From the NCBI GenBank assembly GCA_034359265.1, contig CP136898.1, positions 57,029,501-57,093,500 on the forward strand: a stretch of DNA of 64,000 bases. The letters are read 5' to 3'. The notes under the pieces are model-generated. The model searched no databases. It saw only the letters and a program-made list of their open reading frames with translations, and was not told where the DNA came from. This stretch comes from Canna indica (taxonomy: Eukaryota > Streptophyta > Magnoliopsida > Zingiberales > Cannaceae). Every line of letters starts with the position of its first letter. The first letter of the stretch is position 1. Position numbers and translations under genes: made by a program. Of this stretch, positions 1-12,795 are shown one piece after another.

Positions 1-162
1 ATCTAGTTAGTTATGACAAACTAATGCAAAGAATTGCACGCTTTTTGGAATAGAATCTTCAACGAAGCCGACTGATTGAACTTCAGGGTATCGGCTAGAA
101 ACGCCCAGCAATCTGAGTCCCGAGCGACTCCAGAACATTCACTGTGATGGGAGAAGTTGTTA
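1..162. repeat. Representative 162-bp monomer (leader CTAGTTAGTTATGAC)
   Basis: The window happens to open at a monomer start. This copy reads leader, then CAAACTAATGCAAAGAATTG, CACGCTTTTTGGAATAGAAT, CTTCAACGAAGCCGACTGAT, TGAACTTCAGGGTATCGGCT, AGAAACGCCCAGCAATCTGA, and the conserved GTCCCGAGCGACTCCAGAAC part that ends in GAAGTTGTTA. It contains two short dyads: GAGTC-n6-GACTC near 116-131 and the perfect TCAC-T-GTGA at 139-147. The same type occurs dozens of times in the left block and is the commonest class there. It is used as the reference for the variants described in other entries. Confidence 0.95.
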
Positions 163-2720
163 ATTGATTTATTTATGACAAACTAATACAAAGAATTGCA
201 CGCTTTTTGGAATAGAATCTTCAACGAAGTCGACTGATTGAACTTCAGGGTATCGGCTAGAAACGCCCAGCAATCTGAGTCCCGATCGACTCCAGAACAT
301 TCACTGTGATGGGAGAAGTTGTTAATCTAGTTAGTTATAACAAACTAATACAAAGAATTGCACGCTTTTTGGAATAGAATCTTCAACAAAGCCGACTGAT
401 TTAACTTCAGGGTATCGGCTAGAAACGCCCAGCAATCTGAGTCCCGAGCGACTCCAGAACATTCACTGTGATGGGAGAAGTTGTTAATCGAGTTATTTAT
501 GACAAACTAATGCAAAGAATTGCACGCTTTTTGGAATAGAATCTTCAACGAAGTCGACTAATTGAACTTCAGGGTATCGGCTAGAAACGCCCAGCAATCT
601 GAGTCCCGAGCGACTCCAGAACATTCACTGTGATGGGAGAAGTTGTTAATCGAGTTATTTATGACAAACTAATGCAAAGAATTACACGCTTTTTGGAATA
701 GAATCTTCAACGAAGTCGACTGATTGAACTTCAGGGTATCGGCTAGAAACGCCCAGCAATCTGAGTCCCGAGCGACTCCAGAACATTCACTGTGATGGGA
801 GAAGTTGTTAATCGAGTTATATTTGATAGACTAATGCAAAGAATTGCACAATTTTTCGAATAGAATCTTGAACGAAGCCGACTGATTGAACTTCGGGGTA
901 TCGGTTCGAAACGAACAGAAATCTGAGTCGCGAGCGACTCCAGAACATTCACTGTGATGGGAGAAGTTGTTAATCGAGTTATTTATGACAAACTAATGCA
1001 AAGAATTGCACGCTTTTGGAATAAAATCTTGAACGAAGCCGACTGATTGAAGTCGGGGTATCGGGTCGAATCGATCAGAAATCTGAGTCATGAGCGACTC
1101 CAGAACATTCACTGTGATGGGAGAAGTTGTTAATCGAGTTATTTAAGACAAACTAATGCAAAGAATTGCACGCTTTTTGGAATAGAATCTTCAACGAAGT
1201 CGACTGATTGAACTTCAGGGTATCGGCTAGAAACGCCCAGCAATCTGAGTCCCGATCGACTCCAGAACATTCACTGTGATGGGAGAAGTTGTTAATCTAG
1301 TTAGTTATGACAAACTAATGCAAAGAATTGCACGCTTTTTGGAATAGAATCTTCAACGAAGCCGACTGATTGAACTTCAGGGTATCGGCTAGAAACGCCC
1401 AGCAATCTGAGTCCCGAGCGACTCCAGAACATTCACTGTGATGGGAGAAGTTGTTAATCTAGTTAGTTATGACAAACTAATGCAAAGAATTGCACGCTTT
1501 TTGGAATAGAATCTTCAACGAAGCCGACTGATTGAACTTCAGGGTATCGGCTAGAAACGCCCAGCAATCTGAGTCCCGAGCGACTCCAGAACATTCACTG
1601 TGATGGGAGAAGTTGTTAATCGAGTTATTTATGACAAACTAATGCAAAGAATTGCACGCTCTTTGGAATAGAATCTTCAACGAAGTCGACTGATTGAACT
1701 TCAGGGTATCGGCTAGAAACGCCCAGCAATCTGAGTCCCGATCGACTCCAGAACATTCACTGTGATGGGAGAAGTTGTTAATCTAGTTAGTTATGACAAA
1801 CTAATGCAAAGAATTGCACGCTTTTTGGAATAGAATCTTCAACGAAGCCGACTGATTGAACTTCAGGGTATCGGCTAGAAACGCCCAGCAATCTGAGTCC
1901 CGAGCGACTCCAGAACATTCACTGTGATGGGAGAAGTTGTTAATTGATTTATTTATGACAAACTAATACAAAGAATTGCACGCTTTTTGGAATAGAATCT
2001 TCAACGAAGTCGACTGATTGAACTTCAGGGTATCGGCTAGAAACGCCCAGCAATCTGAGTCCCGATCGACTCCAGAACATTCACTGTGATGGGAGAAGTT
2101 GTTAATCTAGTTAGTTATAACAAACTAATACAAAGAATTGCACGCTTTTTGGAATAGAATCTTCAACAAAGCCGACTGATTTAACTTCAGGGTATCGGCT
2201 AGAAACGCCCAGCAATCTGAGTCCCGAGCGACTCCAGAACATTCACTGTGATGGGAGAAGTTGTTAATCGAGTTATTTATGACAAACTAATGCAAAGAAT
2301 TGCACGCTTTTTGGAATAGAATCTTCAACGAAGTCGACTGATTGAACTTCAGGGTATCGGCTAGAAACGCCCAGCAATCTGAGTCCCGAGCGACTCCAGA
2401 ACATTCACTGTGATGGGAGAAGTTGTTAATCGAGTTATTTATGACAAACTAATGCAAAGAATTGCACGCTTTTTGGAATAGAATCTTCAACGAAGTCGAC
2501 TGATTGAACTTCAGGGTATCGGCTAGAAACGCCCAGCAATCTGAGTCCCGAGCGACTCCAGAACATTCACTGTGATGGGAGAAGTTGTTAATCGAGTTAT
2601 ATTTGATAGACTAATGCAAAGAATTGCACAATTTTTCGAATAGAATCTTGAACGAAGCCGACTGATTGAACTTCGGGGTATCGGTTCGAAACGAACAGAA
2701 ATCTGAGTCCCGAGCGACTC
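1..2720. repeat. 1,780-bp segmental duplication of about six monomers
   Basis: Bases 1 to about 940 reappear at 1,781 to about 2,720 with an offset of 1,780 bp (eleven monomers minus 2 bp, because one 160-bp monomer lies inside). The diagnostic leader ATTGATTTATTTATGAC is seen only at 163 and 1,943, and both copies share the TTATAACAAACTAATACAAAG monomer with CAACAAAGCCGACTGATTTAAC. The copies have begun to diverge: GACTAATTG against GACTGATTG near 555, ATTACACG against ATTGCACG near 683, and GAGTCGCGAG against GAGTCCCGAG near 929. Unequal exchange is the likely cause. Confidence 0.85.
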
Positions 2721-3000
2721 CAGAACATTCACTGTGATGGGAGAAGTTGTTAATCGAGTTATTTATGACAAACTAATGCAAAGAATTGCACGCTTTTTGG
2801 AATAGAATCTTCAACGAAGTCGACTGATTGAACTTCAGGGTATCGGCTAGAAACGCCCAGCAATCTGAGTCCCGAGCGACTCCAGAACATTCACTGTGAT
2901 GGGAGAAGTTGTTAATCGAGTTATATTTGATAGACTAATGCAAAGAATTGCACAATTTTTCGAATAGAATCTTGAACGAAGCCGACTGATTGAACTTCGG

Positions 3001-3060
3001 GGTATCGGTTCGAAACGAACAGAAATCTGAGTCGCACGCTTTTGGAATAAAATCTTGAAC
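3001..3060. repeat. Truncated or fused monomer junction (about 78 bp missing)
   Basis: Around 3,031-3,040 the sequence jumps from CTGAGTCGC directly to ACGCTTTTGGAATAAAATC. Compared with the normal order, the conserved GAGCGACTCC...AAGAATTGC part (78 bp by count) is absent. The two breakpoints share only GC. The fused monomer joins the front of a GTTCGAAAC-type copy to the 3' part of a 160-bp-type copy. The loss accounts for the register shift here: the distance between equivalent sites at 2,523 and 4,061 is 1,538 bp, which is ten monomers minus 78 minus two 2-bp deletions. Confidence 0.85.
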
Positions 3061-3639
3061 GAAGCCGACTGATTAAAGTCGGGGTATCGGGTCGAATCGA
3101 TCAGAAATCTGAGTCATGAGCGACTCCAGAACATTCACTGTGATGGGAGAAGTTGTTAATCGAGTTATTTAAGACAAACTAATGCAAAGAATTGCACGCT
3201 TTTGGAATAAAATCTTGAACGAAGCCGACTGATTAAAGTCGGGGTATCGGGTCGAATCGATCAGAAATCTGAGTCATGAGCGACTCCAGAACATTCACTG
3301 TGATGGGAGAAGTTGTTAATCGAGTTATTTAAGACAAACTAATGCAAAGAATTGCACGCTTTTTGGAATAGAATCTTCAACGAAGTCGACTGATTGAACT
3401 TCAGGGTATCGGCTAGAAACGCCCAGCAATCTGAGTCCCGATCGACTCCAGAACATTCACTGTGATGGGAGAAGTTGTTAATCTAGTTAGTTATGACAAA
3501 CTAATGCAAAGAATTGCACGCTTTTTGGAATAGAATCTTCAACGAAGCCGACTGATTGAACTTCAGGGTATCGGCTAGAAACGCCCAGCAATCTGAGTCC
3601 CGAGCGACTCCAGAACATTCACTGTGATGGGAGAAGTTG

Positions 3640-6600
3640 TTAATCTAGTTAGTTATGACAAACTAATGCAAAGAATTGCACGCTTTTTGGAATAGAATCT
3701 TCAACGAAGCCGACTGATTGAACTTCAGGGTATCGGCTAGAAACGCCCAGCAATCTGAGTCCCGAGCGACTCCAGAACATTCACTGTGATGGGAGAAGTT
3801 GTTAATCTAGTTAGTTATAACAAACTAATGCAAAGAATTGCACGCTTTTTGGAATAGAATCTTCAACGAAGCCGACTGATTGAACTTCAGGGTATCGGCT
3901 AGAAACGCCCAGCAATCTGAGTCCCGAGCGACTCCAGAACATTCACTGTGATGGGAGAAGTTGTTAATCGAGTTATTTATGACAAACTAATGCATAGAAT
4001 TGCACGATTTTTGGAATAGAATCTTCAATAAAGCCGACTGATTGAACTTCAGGGTATCGGCTAGAAACGCCCAGTAATCTGAGTCCCGAGCGACTCCAGA
4101 ACATTCACTGTGATGGGAGAAGTTGTTAATCGAGTTATATTTGATAGACTAATGCAAAGAATTGCACAATTTTTCGAATAGAATCTTGAACGAAGCCGAC
4201 TGATTGAACTTCGGGGTATCGGTTCGAAACAAACAGAAAATTGAGTCGCGAGCGACTCCAGAACATTCACTGTGATGGGAGAAGTTGTTAATCGAGTTAT
4301 TTATGACAAACTAATGCAAAGAATTGCACGCTTTTTGGAATAGAATCGTCAACGAAGCCGACTGATTGAACTTCAGGGTATCGGCTAGAAACGCCCAGCA
4401 ATCTGAGTCCCGAGCGACTCCAGAACATTCACTATGATGGGAGAAGTTGTTAATCGAGTTATTTATGACAAACTAATGCAAACAATTGCACGCTTTTTGG
4501 AATAGAATCTTCAACGAAGTCGACTGATTGAACTTCAGGGTATCGGCTAGAAACGCCCCGCAATCTGAGTCCCGAGCGACTCCAGAACATTCACTGTGAT
4601 GGGAGAAGTTGTTAATCGAGTTATTTATGACAAACTAATGCAAAGAATTGCACGCTTTTTGGAATAGAATCTTCAACGAAGTCGACTGATTGAACTTCAG
4701 GGTATCGGCTAGAAACGCCCAGCAATCTGAGTCCCGAGCGACTCCAGAACATTCACTGTGATGGGGAAGTTGTTAATCGAGTTATATTTGATAGACTAAT
4801 GCAAAGAATTGCACAATTTTTCGAATAGAATCTTGAACGAAGCCGACTGATTGAACTTCGGGGTATCGGTTCGAAACGAACAGAAATCTGAGTCGCGAGC
4901 GACTCCAGAACATTCACTGTGATGGGAGAAGTTGTTAATCGAGTTATTTATGACAAACTAATGCAAAGAATTGCACGCTTTTGAAATAAAATCTTGAACG
5001 AAGCCGACTGATTGAAGTCGGGGTATCGGGTCGAATCGATCAGAAATCTGAGTCATGAGCGACTCCAGAACATTCACTGTGATGGGAGAAGTTGTTAATC
5101 GAGTTATTTATGACAAACTAATGCAAAGAATTGCATGCTTTTTGGAATAGAATCTTCAACGAAGCCGACTGATTGAACTTCAGGGTATCGACTAGAAACG
5201 CCCAGCAATCTGAGTCCCGAGCGACTCCAGAACATTCACTGTGATGGGAGAAGTTGTTAATCGAGTTATATTTGATAGACTAATGCAAAGAATTGCACAA
5301 TTTTTCGAATAGAATCTTGAACGAAGCCGACTGATTGAACTTCGGGGTATCGGTTCGAAACGAACAGAAATCTGAGTCGCGAGCGACTCCAGAACATTCA
5401 CTGTGATGGGAGAAGTTGTTAATCGAGTTATTTATGACAAACTAATGCAAAGAATTGCACGCTTTTGGAATAAAATCTTGAACGAAGCCGACTGATTGAA
5501 GTCGGGGTATCGGGTCGAATCGATCAGAAATCTGAGTCATGAGCGACTCCAGAACATTCACTGTGATGGGAGAAGTTGTTAATCGAGTTATTTAAGACAA
5601 ACTAATGCAAAGAATTGCACGCTTTTTGGAATAGAATCTTCAACGAAGTCGACTGATTGAACTTCAGGGTATCGGCTAGAAACGCCCAGCAATCTGAGTC
5701 CCGATCGACTCCAGAACATTCACTGTGATGGGAGAAGTTGTTAATCTAGTTAGTTATGACAAACTAATGCAAAGAATTGCACGCTTTTTGGAATAGAATC
5801 TTCAACGAAGCCGACTGATTGAACTTCAGGGTATCGGCTAGAAACGCCCAGCAATCTGAGTCCCGAGCGACTCCAGAACATTCACTGTGATGGGAGAAGT
5901 TGTTAATCTAGTTAGTTATGACAAACTAATGCAAAGAATTGCACGCTTTTTGGAATAGAATCTTCAACGAAGCCGACTGATTGAACTTCAGGGTATCGGC
6001 TAGAAACGCCCAGCAATCTGAGTCCCGAGCGACTCCAGAACATTCACTGTGATGGGAGAAGTTGTTAATCTAGTTAGTTATAACAAACTAATGCAAAGAA
6101 TTGCACGCTTTTTGGAATAGAATCTTCAACAAAGCCGACTGATTTAACTTCAGGGTATCGGCTAGAAACGCCCAGCAATCTGAGTCCCGAGCGACTCCAG
6201 AACATTCACTGTGATGGGAGAAGTTGTTAATCTAGTTAGTTATGACAAACTAATGCAAAGAATTGCACGCTTTTTGGAATAGAATCTTCAACGAAGCCGA
6301 CTGATTGAACTTCAGGGTATCGGCTAGAAACGCCCAGCAATCTGAGTCCCGAGCGACTCCAGAACATTCACTGTGATGGGAGAAGTTGTTAATCTAGTTA
6401 GTTATAACAAACTAATGCAAAGAATTGCACGCTTTTTGGAATAGAATCTTCAACGAAGCCGACTGATTGAACTTCAGGGTATCGGCTAGAAACGCCCAGC
6501 AATCTGAGTCCCGAGCGACTCCAGAACATTCACTGTGATGGGAGAAGTTGTTAATCGAGTTATTTATGACAAACTAATGCATAGAATTGCACGATTTTTG

Positions 6601-8490
6601 GAATAGAATCTTCAATAAAGCCGACTGATTGAACTTCAGGGTATCGGCTAGAAACGCCCAGTAATCTGAGTCCCGAGCGACTCCAGAACATTCACTGTGA
6701 TGGGAGAAGTTGTTAATCGAGTTATATTTGATAGACTAATGCAAAGAATTGCACAATTTTTCGAATAGAATCTTGAACGAAGCCGACTGATTGAACTTCG
6801 GGGTATCGGTTCGAAACAAACAGAAAATTGAGTCGCGAGCGACTCCAGAACATTCACTGTGATGGGAGAAGTTGTTAATCGAGTTATTTATGACAAACTA
6901 ATGCAAAGAATTGCACGCTTTTTGGAATAGAATCTTCAACGAAGTCGACTGATTGAACTTCAGGGTATCGGCTAGAAACGCCCCGCAATCTGAGTCCCGA
7001 GCGACTCCAGAACATTCACTGTGATGGGAGAAGTTGTTAATCGAGTTATTTATGACAAACTAATGCAAAGAATTGCACGCTTTTTGGAATAGAATCTTCA
7101 ACGAAGTCGACTGATTGAACTTCAGGGTATCGGCTAGAAACGCCCAGCAATCTGAGTCCCGAGCGACTCCAGAACATTCACTGTGATGGGGAAGTTGTTA
7201 ATCGAGTTATATTTGATAGACTAATGCAAAGAATTGCACAATTTTTCGAATAGAATCTTGAACGAAGCCGACTGATTGAACTTCGGGGTATCGGTTCGAA
7301 ACGAACAGAAATCTGAGTCGCGAGCGACTCCAGAACATTCACTGTGATGGGAGAAGTTGTTAATCGAGTTATTTATGACAAACTAATGCAAAGAATTGCA
7401 CGCTTTTGAAATAAAATCTTGAACGAAGCCGACTGATTGAAGTCGGGGTATCGGGTCGAATCGATCAGAAATCTGAGTCATGAGCGACTCCAGAACATTC
7501 ACTGTGATGGGAGAAGTTGTTAATCGAGTTATTTATGACAAACTAATGCAAAGAATTGCATGCTTTTTGGAATAGAATCTTCAACGAAGCCGACTGATTG
7601 AACTTCAGGGTATCGACTAGAAACGCCCAGCAATCTGAGTCCCGAGCGACTCCAGAACATTCACTGTGATGGGAGAAGTTGTTAATCGAGTTATATTTGA
7701 TAGACTAATGCAAAGAATTGCACAATTTTTCGAATAGAATCTTGAACGAAGCCGACTGATTGAACTTCGGGGTATCGGTTCGAAACGAACAGAAATCTGA
7801 GTCGCGAGCGACTCCAGAACATTCACTGTGATGGGAGAAGTTGTTAATCGAGTTATTTATGACAAACTAATGCAAAGAATTGCACGCTTTTGGAATAAAA
7901 TCTTGAACGAAGCCGACTGATTGAAGTCGGGGTATCGGGTCGAATCGATCAGAAATCTGAGTCATGAGCGACTCCAGAACATTCACTGTGATGGGAGAAG
8001 TTGTTAATCGAGTTATTTAAGACAAACTAATGCAAAGAATTGCACGCTTTTTGGAATAGAATCTTCAACGAAGTCGACTGATTGAACTTCAGGGTATCGG
8101 CTAGAAACGCCCAGCAATCTGAGTCCCGATCGACTCCAGAACATTCACTGTGATGGGAGAAGTTGTTAATCTAGTTAGTTATGACAAACTAATGCAAAGA
8201 ATTGCACGCTTTTTGGAATAGAATCTTCAACGAAGCCGACTGATTGAACTTCAGGGTATCGGCTAGAAACGCCCAGCAATCTGAGTCCCGAGCGACTCCA
8301 GAACATTCACTGTGATGGGAGAAGTTGTTAATCTAGTTAGTTATGACAAACTAATGCAAAGAATTGCACGCTTTTTGGAATAGAATCTTCAACGAAGCCG
8401 ACTGATTGAACTTCAGGGTATCGGCTAGAAACGCCCAGCAATCTGAGTCCCGAGCGACTCCAGAACATTCACTGTGATGGGAGAAGTTGT
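3640..8490. repeat. Tandem duplication (offset 2,587 falling to 2,425 bp) with one monomer lost
   Basis: The region at about 3,640-6,060 is repeated at about 6,230-8,490. Rare markers are shared: TGCATAGAATTGCACGATTT at about 3,992 and 6,579, CAATAAAGCC, CGAAACAAACAGAAAATTGA, the one-base-shorter GATGGGGAAG, and the 160-bp GCTTTTGAAATAAAATC type at about 4,978 and 7,404. The offset is 2,587 bp at the left and 2,425 bp at the right, a difference of exactly 162 bp. Copy 2 lacks the monomer that carries GAATCGTCAACG and ACTATGATGG in copy 1 (about 4,340-4,435). Confidence 0.85.
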
Positions 8491-11400
8491 TAATCGAGTT
8501 ATTTATGACAAACTAATGCAAAGAATTGCACGCTCTTTGGAATAGAATCTTCAACGAAGTCGACTGATTGAACTTCAGGGTATCGGCTAGAAACGCCCAG
8601 CAATCTGAGTCCCGATCGACTCCAGAACATTCACTGTGATGGGAGAAGTTGTTAATCTAGTTAGTTATGACAAACTAATGCAAAGAATTGCACGCTTTTT
8701 GGAATAGAATCTTCAACGAAGCCGACTGATTGAACTTCAGGGTATCGGCTAGAAACGCCCAGCAATCTGAGTCCCGAGCGACTCCAGAACATTCACTGTG
8801 ATGGGAGAAGTTGTTAATCGAGTTATATTTGATAGACTAATGCAAAGAATTGCACAATTTTTCGAATAGAATCTTGAACGAAGCCGACTGATTGAACTTC
8901 GGGGTATCGGTTCGAAACGAACAGAAATCTGAGTCGCGAGCGACTCCAGAACATTCACTGTGATGGGAGAAGTTGTTAATCGAGTTATTTATGACAAACT
9001 AATGCAAAGAATTGCACGCTCTTTGGAATAGAATCTTCAACGAAGTCGACTGATTGAACTTCAGGGTATCGGCTAGAAACGCCCAGCAATCTGAGTCCCG
9101 AGCGACTCCAGAACATTCACTGTGATGGGAGAAGTTGTTAATCGAGTTATTTATGACAAACTAATGCAAAGAATTGCACGCTCTTTGGAATAGAATCTTC
9201 AACGAAGTCGACTGATTGAACTTCAGGGTATCGGCTAGAAACGCCCAGCAATCTGAGTCCCGATCGACTCCAGAACATTCACAGTGATGGGAGAAGTTGT
9301 TAATCTAGTTAGTTATGACAAACTAATGCAAAGAATTGCACGCTTTTTGGAATAGAATCTTCAACGAAGCCGACTGATTGAACTTCAGGGTATCGGCTAG
9401 AAACGCCCAGCAATCTGAGTCCCGAGCGACTCCAGAACATTCACTGTGATGGGAGAAGTTGTTAATCGAGTTATATTTGATAGACTAATGCAAAGAATTG
9501 CACAATTTTTCGAATAGAATCTTGAACGAAGCCGACTGATTGAACTTCGGGGTATCGGTTCGAAACGAACAGAAATCTGAGTCGCGAGCGACTCCAGAAC
9601 ATTCACTGTGATGGGAGAAGTTGTTAATCGAGTTATTTATGACAAACTAATGCAAAGAATTGCACGCTCTTTGGAATAGAATCTTCAACGAAGTCGACTG
9701 ATTGAACTTCAGGGTATCGGCTAGAAACGCCCAGCAATCTGAGTCCCGATCGACTCCAGAACATTCACTGTGATGGGAGAAGTTGTTAATCTAGTTAGTT
9801 ATGACAAACTAATGCAAAGAATTGCACGCTTTTTGGAATAGAATCTTCAACGAAGCCGACTGATTGAACTTCAGGGTATCGGCTAGAAACGCCCAGCAAT
9901 CTGAGTCCCGAGCGACTCCAGAACATTCACTGTGATGGGAGAAGTTGTTAATCTAGTTAGTTATGACAAACTAATGCAAAGAATTGCACGCTTTTTGGAA
10001 TAGAATCTTCAACGAAGCCGACTGATTGAACTTCAGGGTATCGGCTAGAAACGCCCAGCAATCTGAGTCCCGAGCGACTCCAGAACATTCACTGTGATGG
10101 GAGAAGTTGTTAATCGAGTTATTTATGACAAACTAATGCAAAGAATTGCACGCTCTTTGGAATAGAATCTTCAACGAAGTCGACTGATTGAACTTCAGGG
10201 TATCGGCTAGAAACGCCGAGCAATCTGAGTCCCGATCGACTCCAGAACATTCACTGTGATGGGAGAAGTTGTTAATCTAGTTAGTTATGACAAACTAATG
10301 CAAAGAATTGCACGCTTTTTGGAATAGAATCTTCAACGAAGCCGACTGATTGAACTTCAGGGTATCGGCTAGAAACGCCCAGCAATCTGAGTCCCGAGCG
10401 ACTCCAGAACATTCACTGTGATGGGAGAAGTTGTTAATCGAGTTATATTTGATAGACTAATGCAAAGAATTGCACAATTTTTCGAATAGAATCTTGAACG
10501 AAGCCGACTGATTGAACTTCGGGGTATCGGTTCGAAACGAACAGAAATCTGAGTCGCGAGCGACTCCAGAACATTCACTGTGATGGGAGAAGTTGTTAAT
10601 CGAGTTATTTATGACAAACTAATGCAAAGAATTGCACGCTTTTTGGAATAGAATCTTCAACGAAGTCGACTGATTGAACTTCAGGGTATCGGCTAGAAAC
10701 GCCCAGCAATCTGAGTCCCGAGCGACTCCAGAACATTCACTGTGATGGGAGAAGTTGTTAATCGAGTTATTTATGAGAAACTAATGCAAAGAATTGCACG
10801 CTTTTTGGAATAGAATCTTCAACGAAGTCGACTGATTGAACTTCAGGGTATCGGCTAGAAACGCCCAGCAATCTGAGTCCCGAGCGACTCCAGAATATTC
10901 ACTGTGATGGGAGAAGTTGTTAATCTAGTTAGTTATGACAAACTAATGCAAAGAATTGCACGCTTTTTGGAATAGAATCTTCAACAAAGCCGACTGATTG
11001 AACTTCTGTGTATCGGCTAGAAACGACCAACAATCTGAGTCCCGAGCGACTCCAGAACATTCACTGTGATGGGAGAAGTTGTTAATCGAGTTATTTATGT
11101 CACACTAATGCAAAGAATTGCACGCTTTTTGGAATAGAATCTTCAACGAAGTCGACTGATTGAACTTCAGGGTATCGGCTAGAAACGCCCAGCAATCTGA
11201 GTCCCGAGCGACTCCAGAACATTCACTGTGATGGGAGAAGTTGTTAATCTAGTTAGTTATGACAAACTAATGCAAAGAATTGCACGCTTTTTGGAATAGA
11301 ATCTTCAACAAAGCCGACTGATTGAACTTCAGGGTATCGGCTAGAAACGCCCAGCAATCTGAGTCCCGAGCGACTCCAGAACATTCACTGTGATGGGAGA

Positions 11401-12795
11401 AGTTGTTAATCGAGTTATTTAAGACAAACTAATGCAAAGAACTGCACGCTTTTTGGAATAGAATCTTCAACGAAGTCGACTGATTGAACTTCAGGGTATC
11501 GGCTAGAAACGCCCAGCAATCTGAGTCCCGATCGACTCCAGAACATTCACTGTGATGGGAGAAGTTGTTAATCTAGTTAGTTATGACAAACTAATGCAAA
11601 GAATTGCACGCTTTTTGGAATAGAATCTTCAACGAAGCCGACTGATTGAACTTCAGGGTATCGGCTAGAAACGCCCAGCAATCTGAGTCCCGAGCGACTC
11701 CAGAACATTCACTGTGATGGGAGAAGTTGTTAATCGAGTTATTTATGACAAACTAATGCAAAGAATTGCACGCTCTTTGGAATAGAATCTTCAACGAAGT
11801 CGACTGATTGAACTTCAGGGTATCGGCTAAAAACGCCCAGCAATCTGAGTCCCGATCGACTCCAGAACATTCACTGTGATGGGAGAAGTTGTTAATCTAG
11901 TTAGTTATGACAAACTAATGCAAAGAATTGCACGCTTTTTGGAATAGAATCTTCAACGAAGCCGACTGATTGAACTTCGGGGTATCGGCTAGAAACGCCC
12001 AGCAATCTGAGTCCCGAGCGACTCCAGAACATTCACTATGATGGGAGAAGTTGTTAATCGAGTTATTTATGACAAACTAATGCAAACAATTGCACGCTTT
12101 TTGGAATAGAATCTTCAACGAAGTCGACTGATTGAACTTCAGGGTATCGGCTAGAAACGCCCCGCAATCTGAGTCCCGAGCGACTCCAGAACATTCACTG
12201 TGATGGGAGAAGTTGTTAATCGAGTTATTTATGACAAACTAATGCAAAGAATTGCACGCTTTTTGGAATAGAATCTTCAACGAAGTCGACTGATTGAACT
12301 TCAGGGTATCGGCTAGAAACGCCCAGCAATCTGAGTCCCGAGCGACTCCAGAACATTCACTGTGATGGGGAAGTTGTTAATCGAGTTATATTTGATAGAC
12401 TAATGCAAAGAATTGCACAATTTTTCGAATAGAATCTTGAACGAAGCCGACTGATTGAACTTCGGGGTATCGGTTCGAAACGAACAGAAATCTGAGTCGC
12501 GAGCGACTCCAGAACATTCACTGTGATGGGAGAAGTTGTTAATCGAGTTATTTATGACAAACTAATGCAAAGAATTGCACGCTTTTGAAATAAAATCTTG
12601 AACGAAGCCGACTGATTGAAGTCGGGGTATCGGGTCGAATCGATCAGAAATCTGAGTCATGAGCGACTCCAGAACATTCACTGTGATGGGAGAAGTTGTT
12701 AATCGAGTTATTTATGACAAACTAATGCAAAGAATTGCATGCTTTTTGGAATAGAATCTTCAACGAAGCCGACTGATTGAACTTCAGGGTATCGA

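Noticed and set aside
1..162. CENP-B box in the monomer
   Set aside because: No match to the NTTCGNNNNANNCGGGN pattern was found on either strand of the reference monomer by eye.
743..952. A 69-residue minus-strand frame repeated more than thirty times across 0.7-47.5 kb, as a possible gene family
   Set aside because: It is satellite sequence read across the border of two particular monomers. Its apparent first codon is GTG (checked at 952), it has no family motif, and its ends are set by CTAG in the neighbouring monomers. The repeats follow the satellite, not genes.
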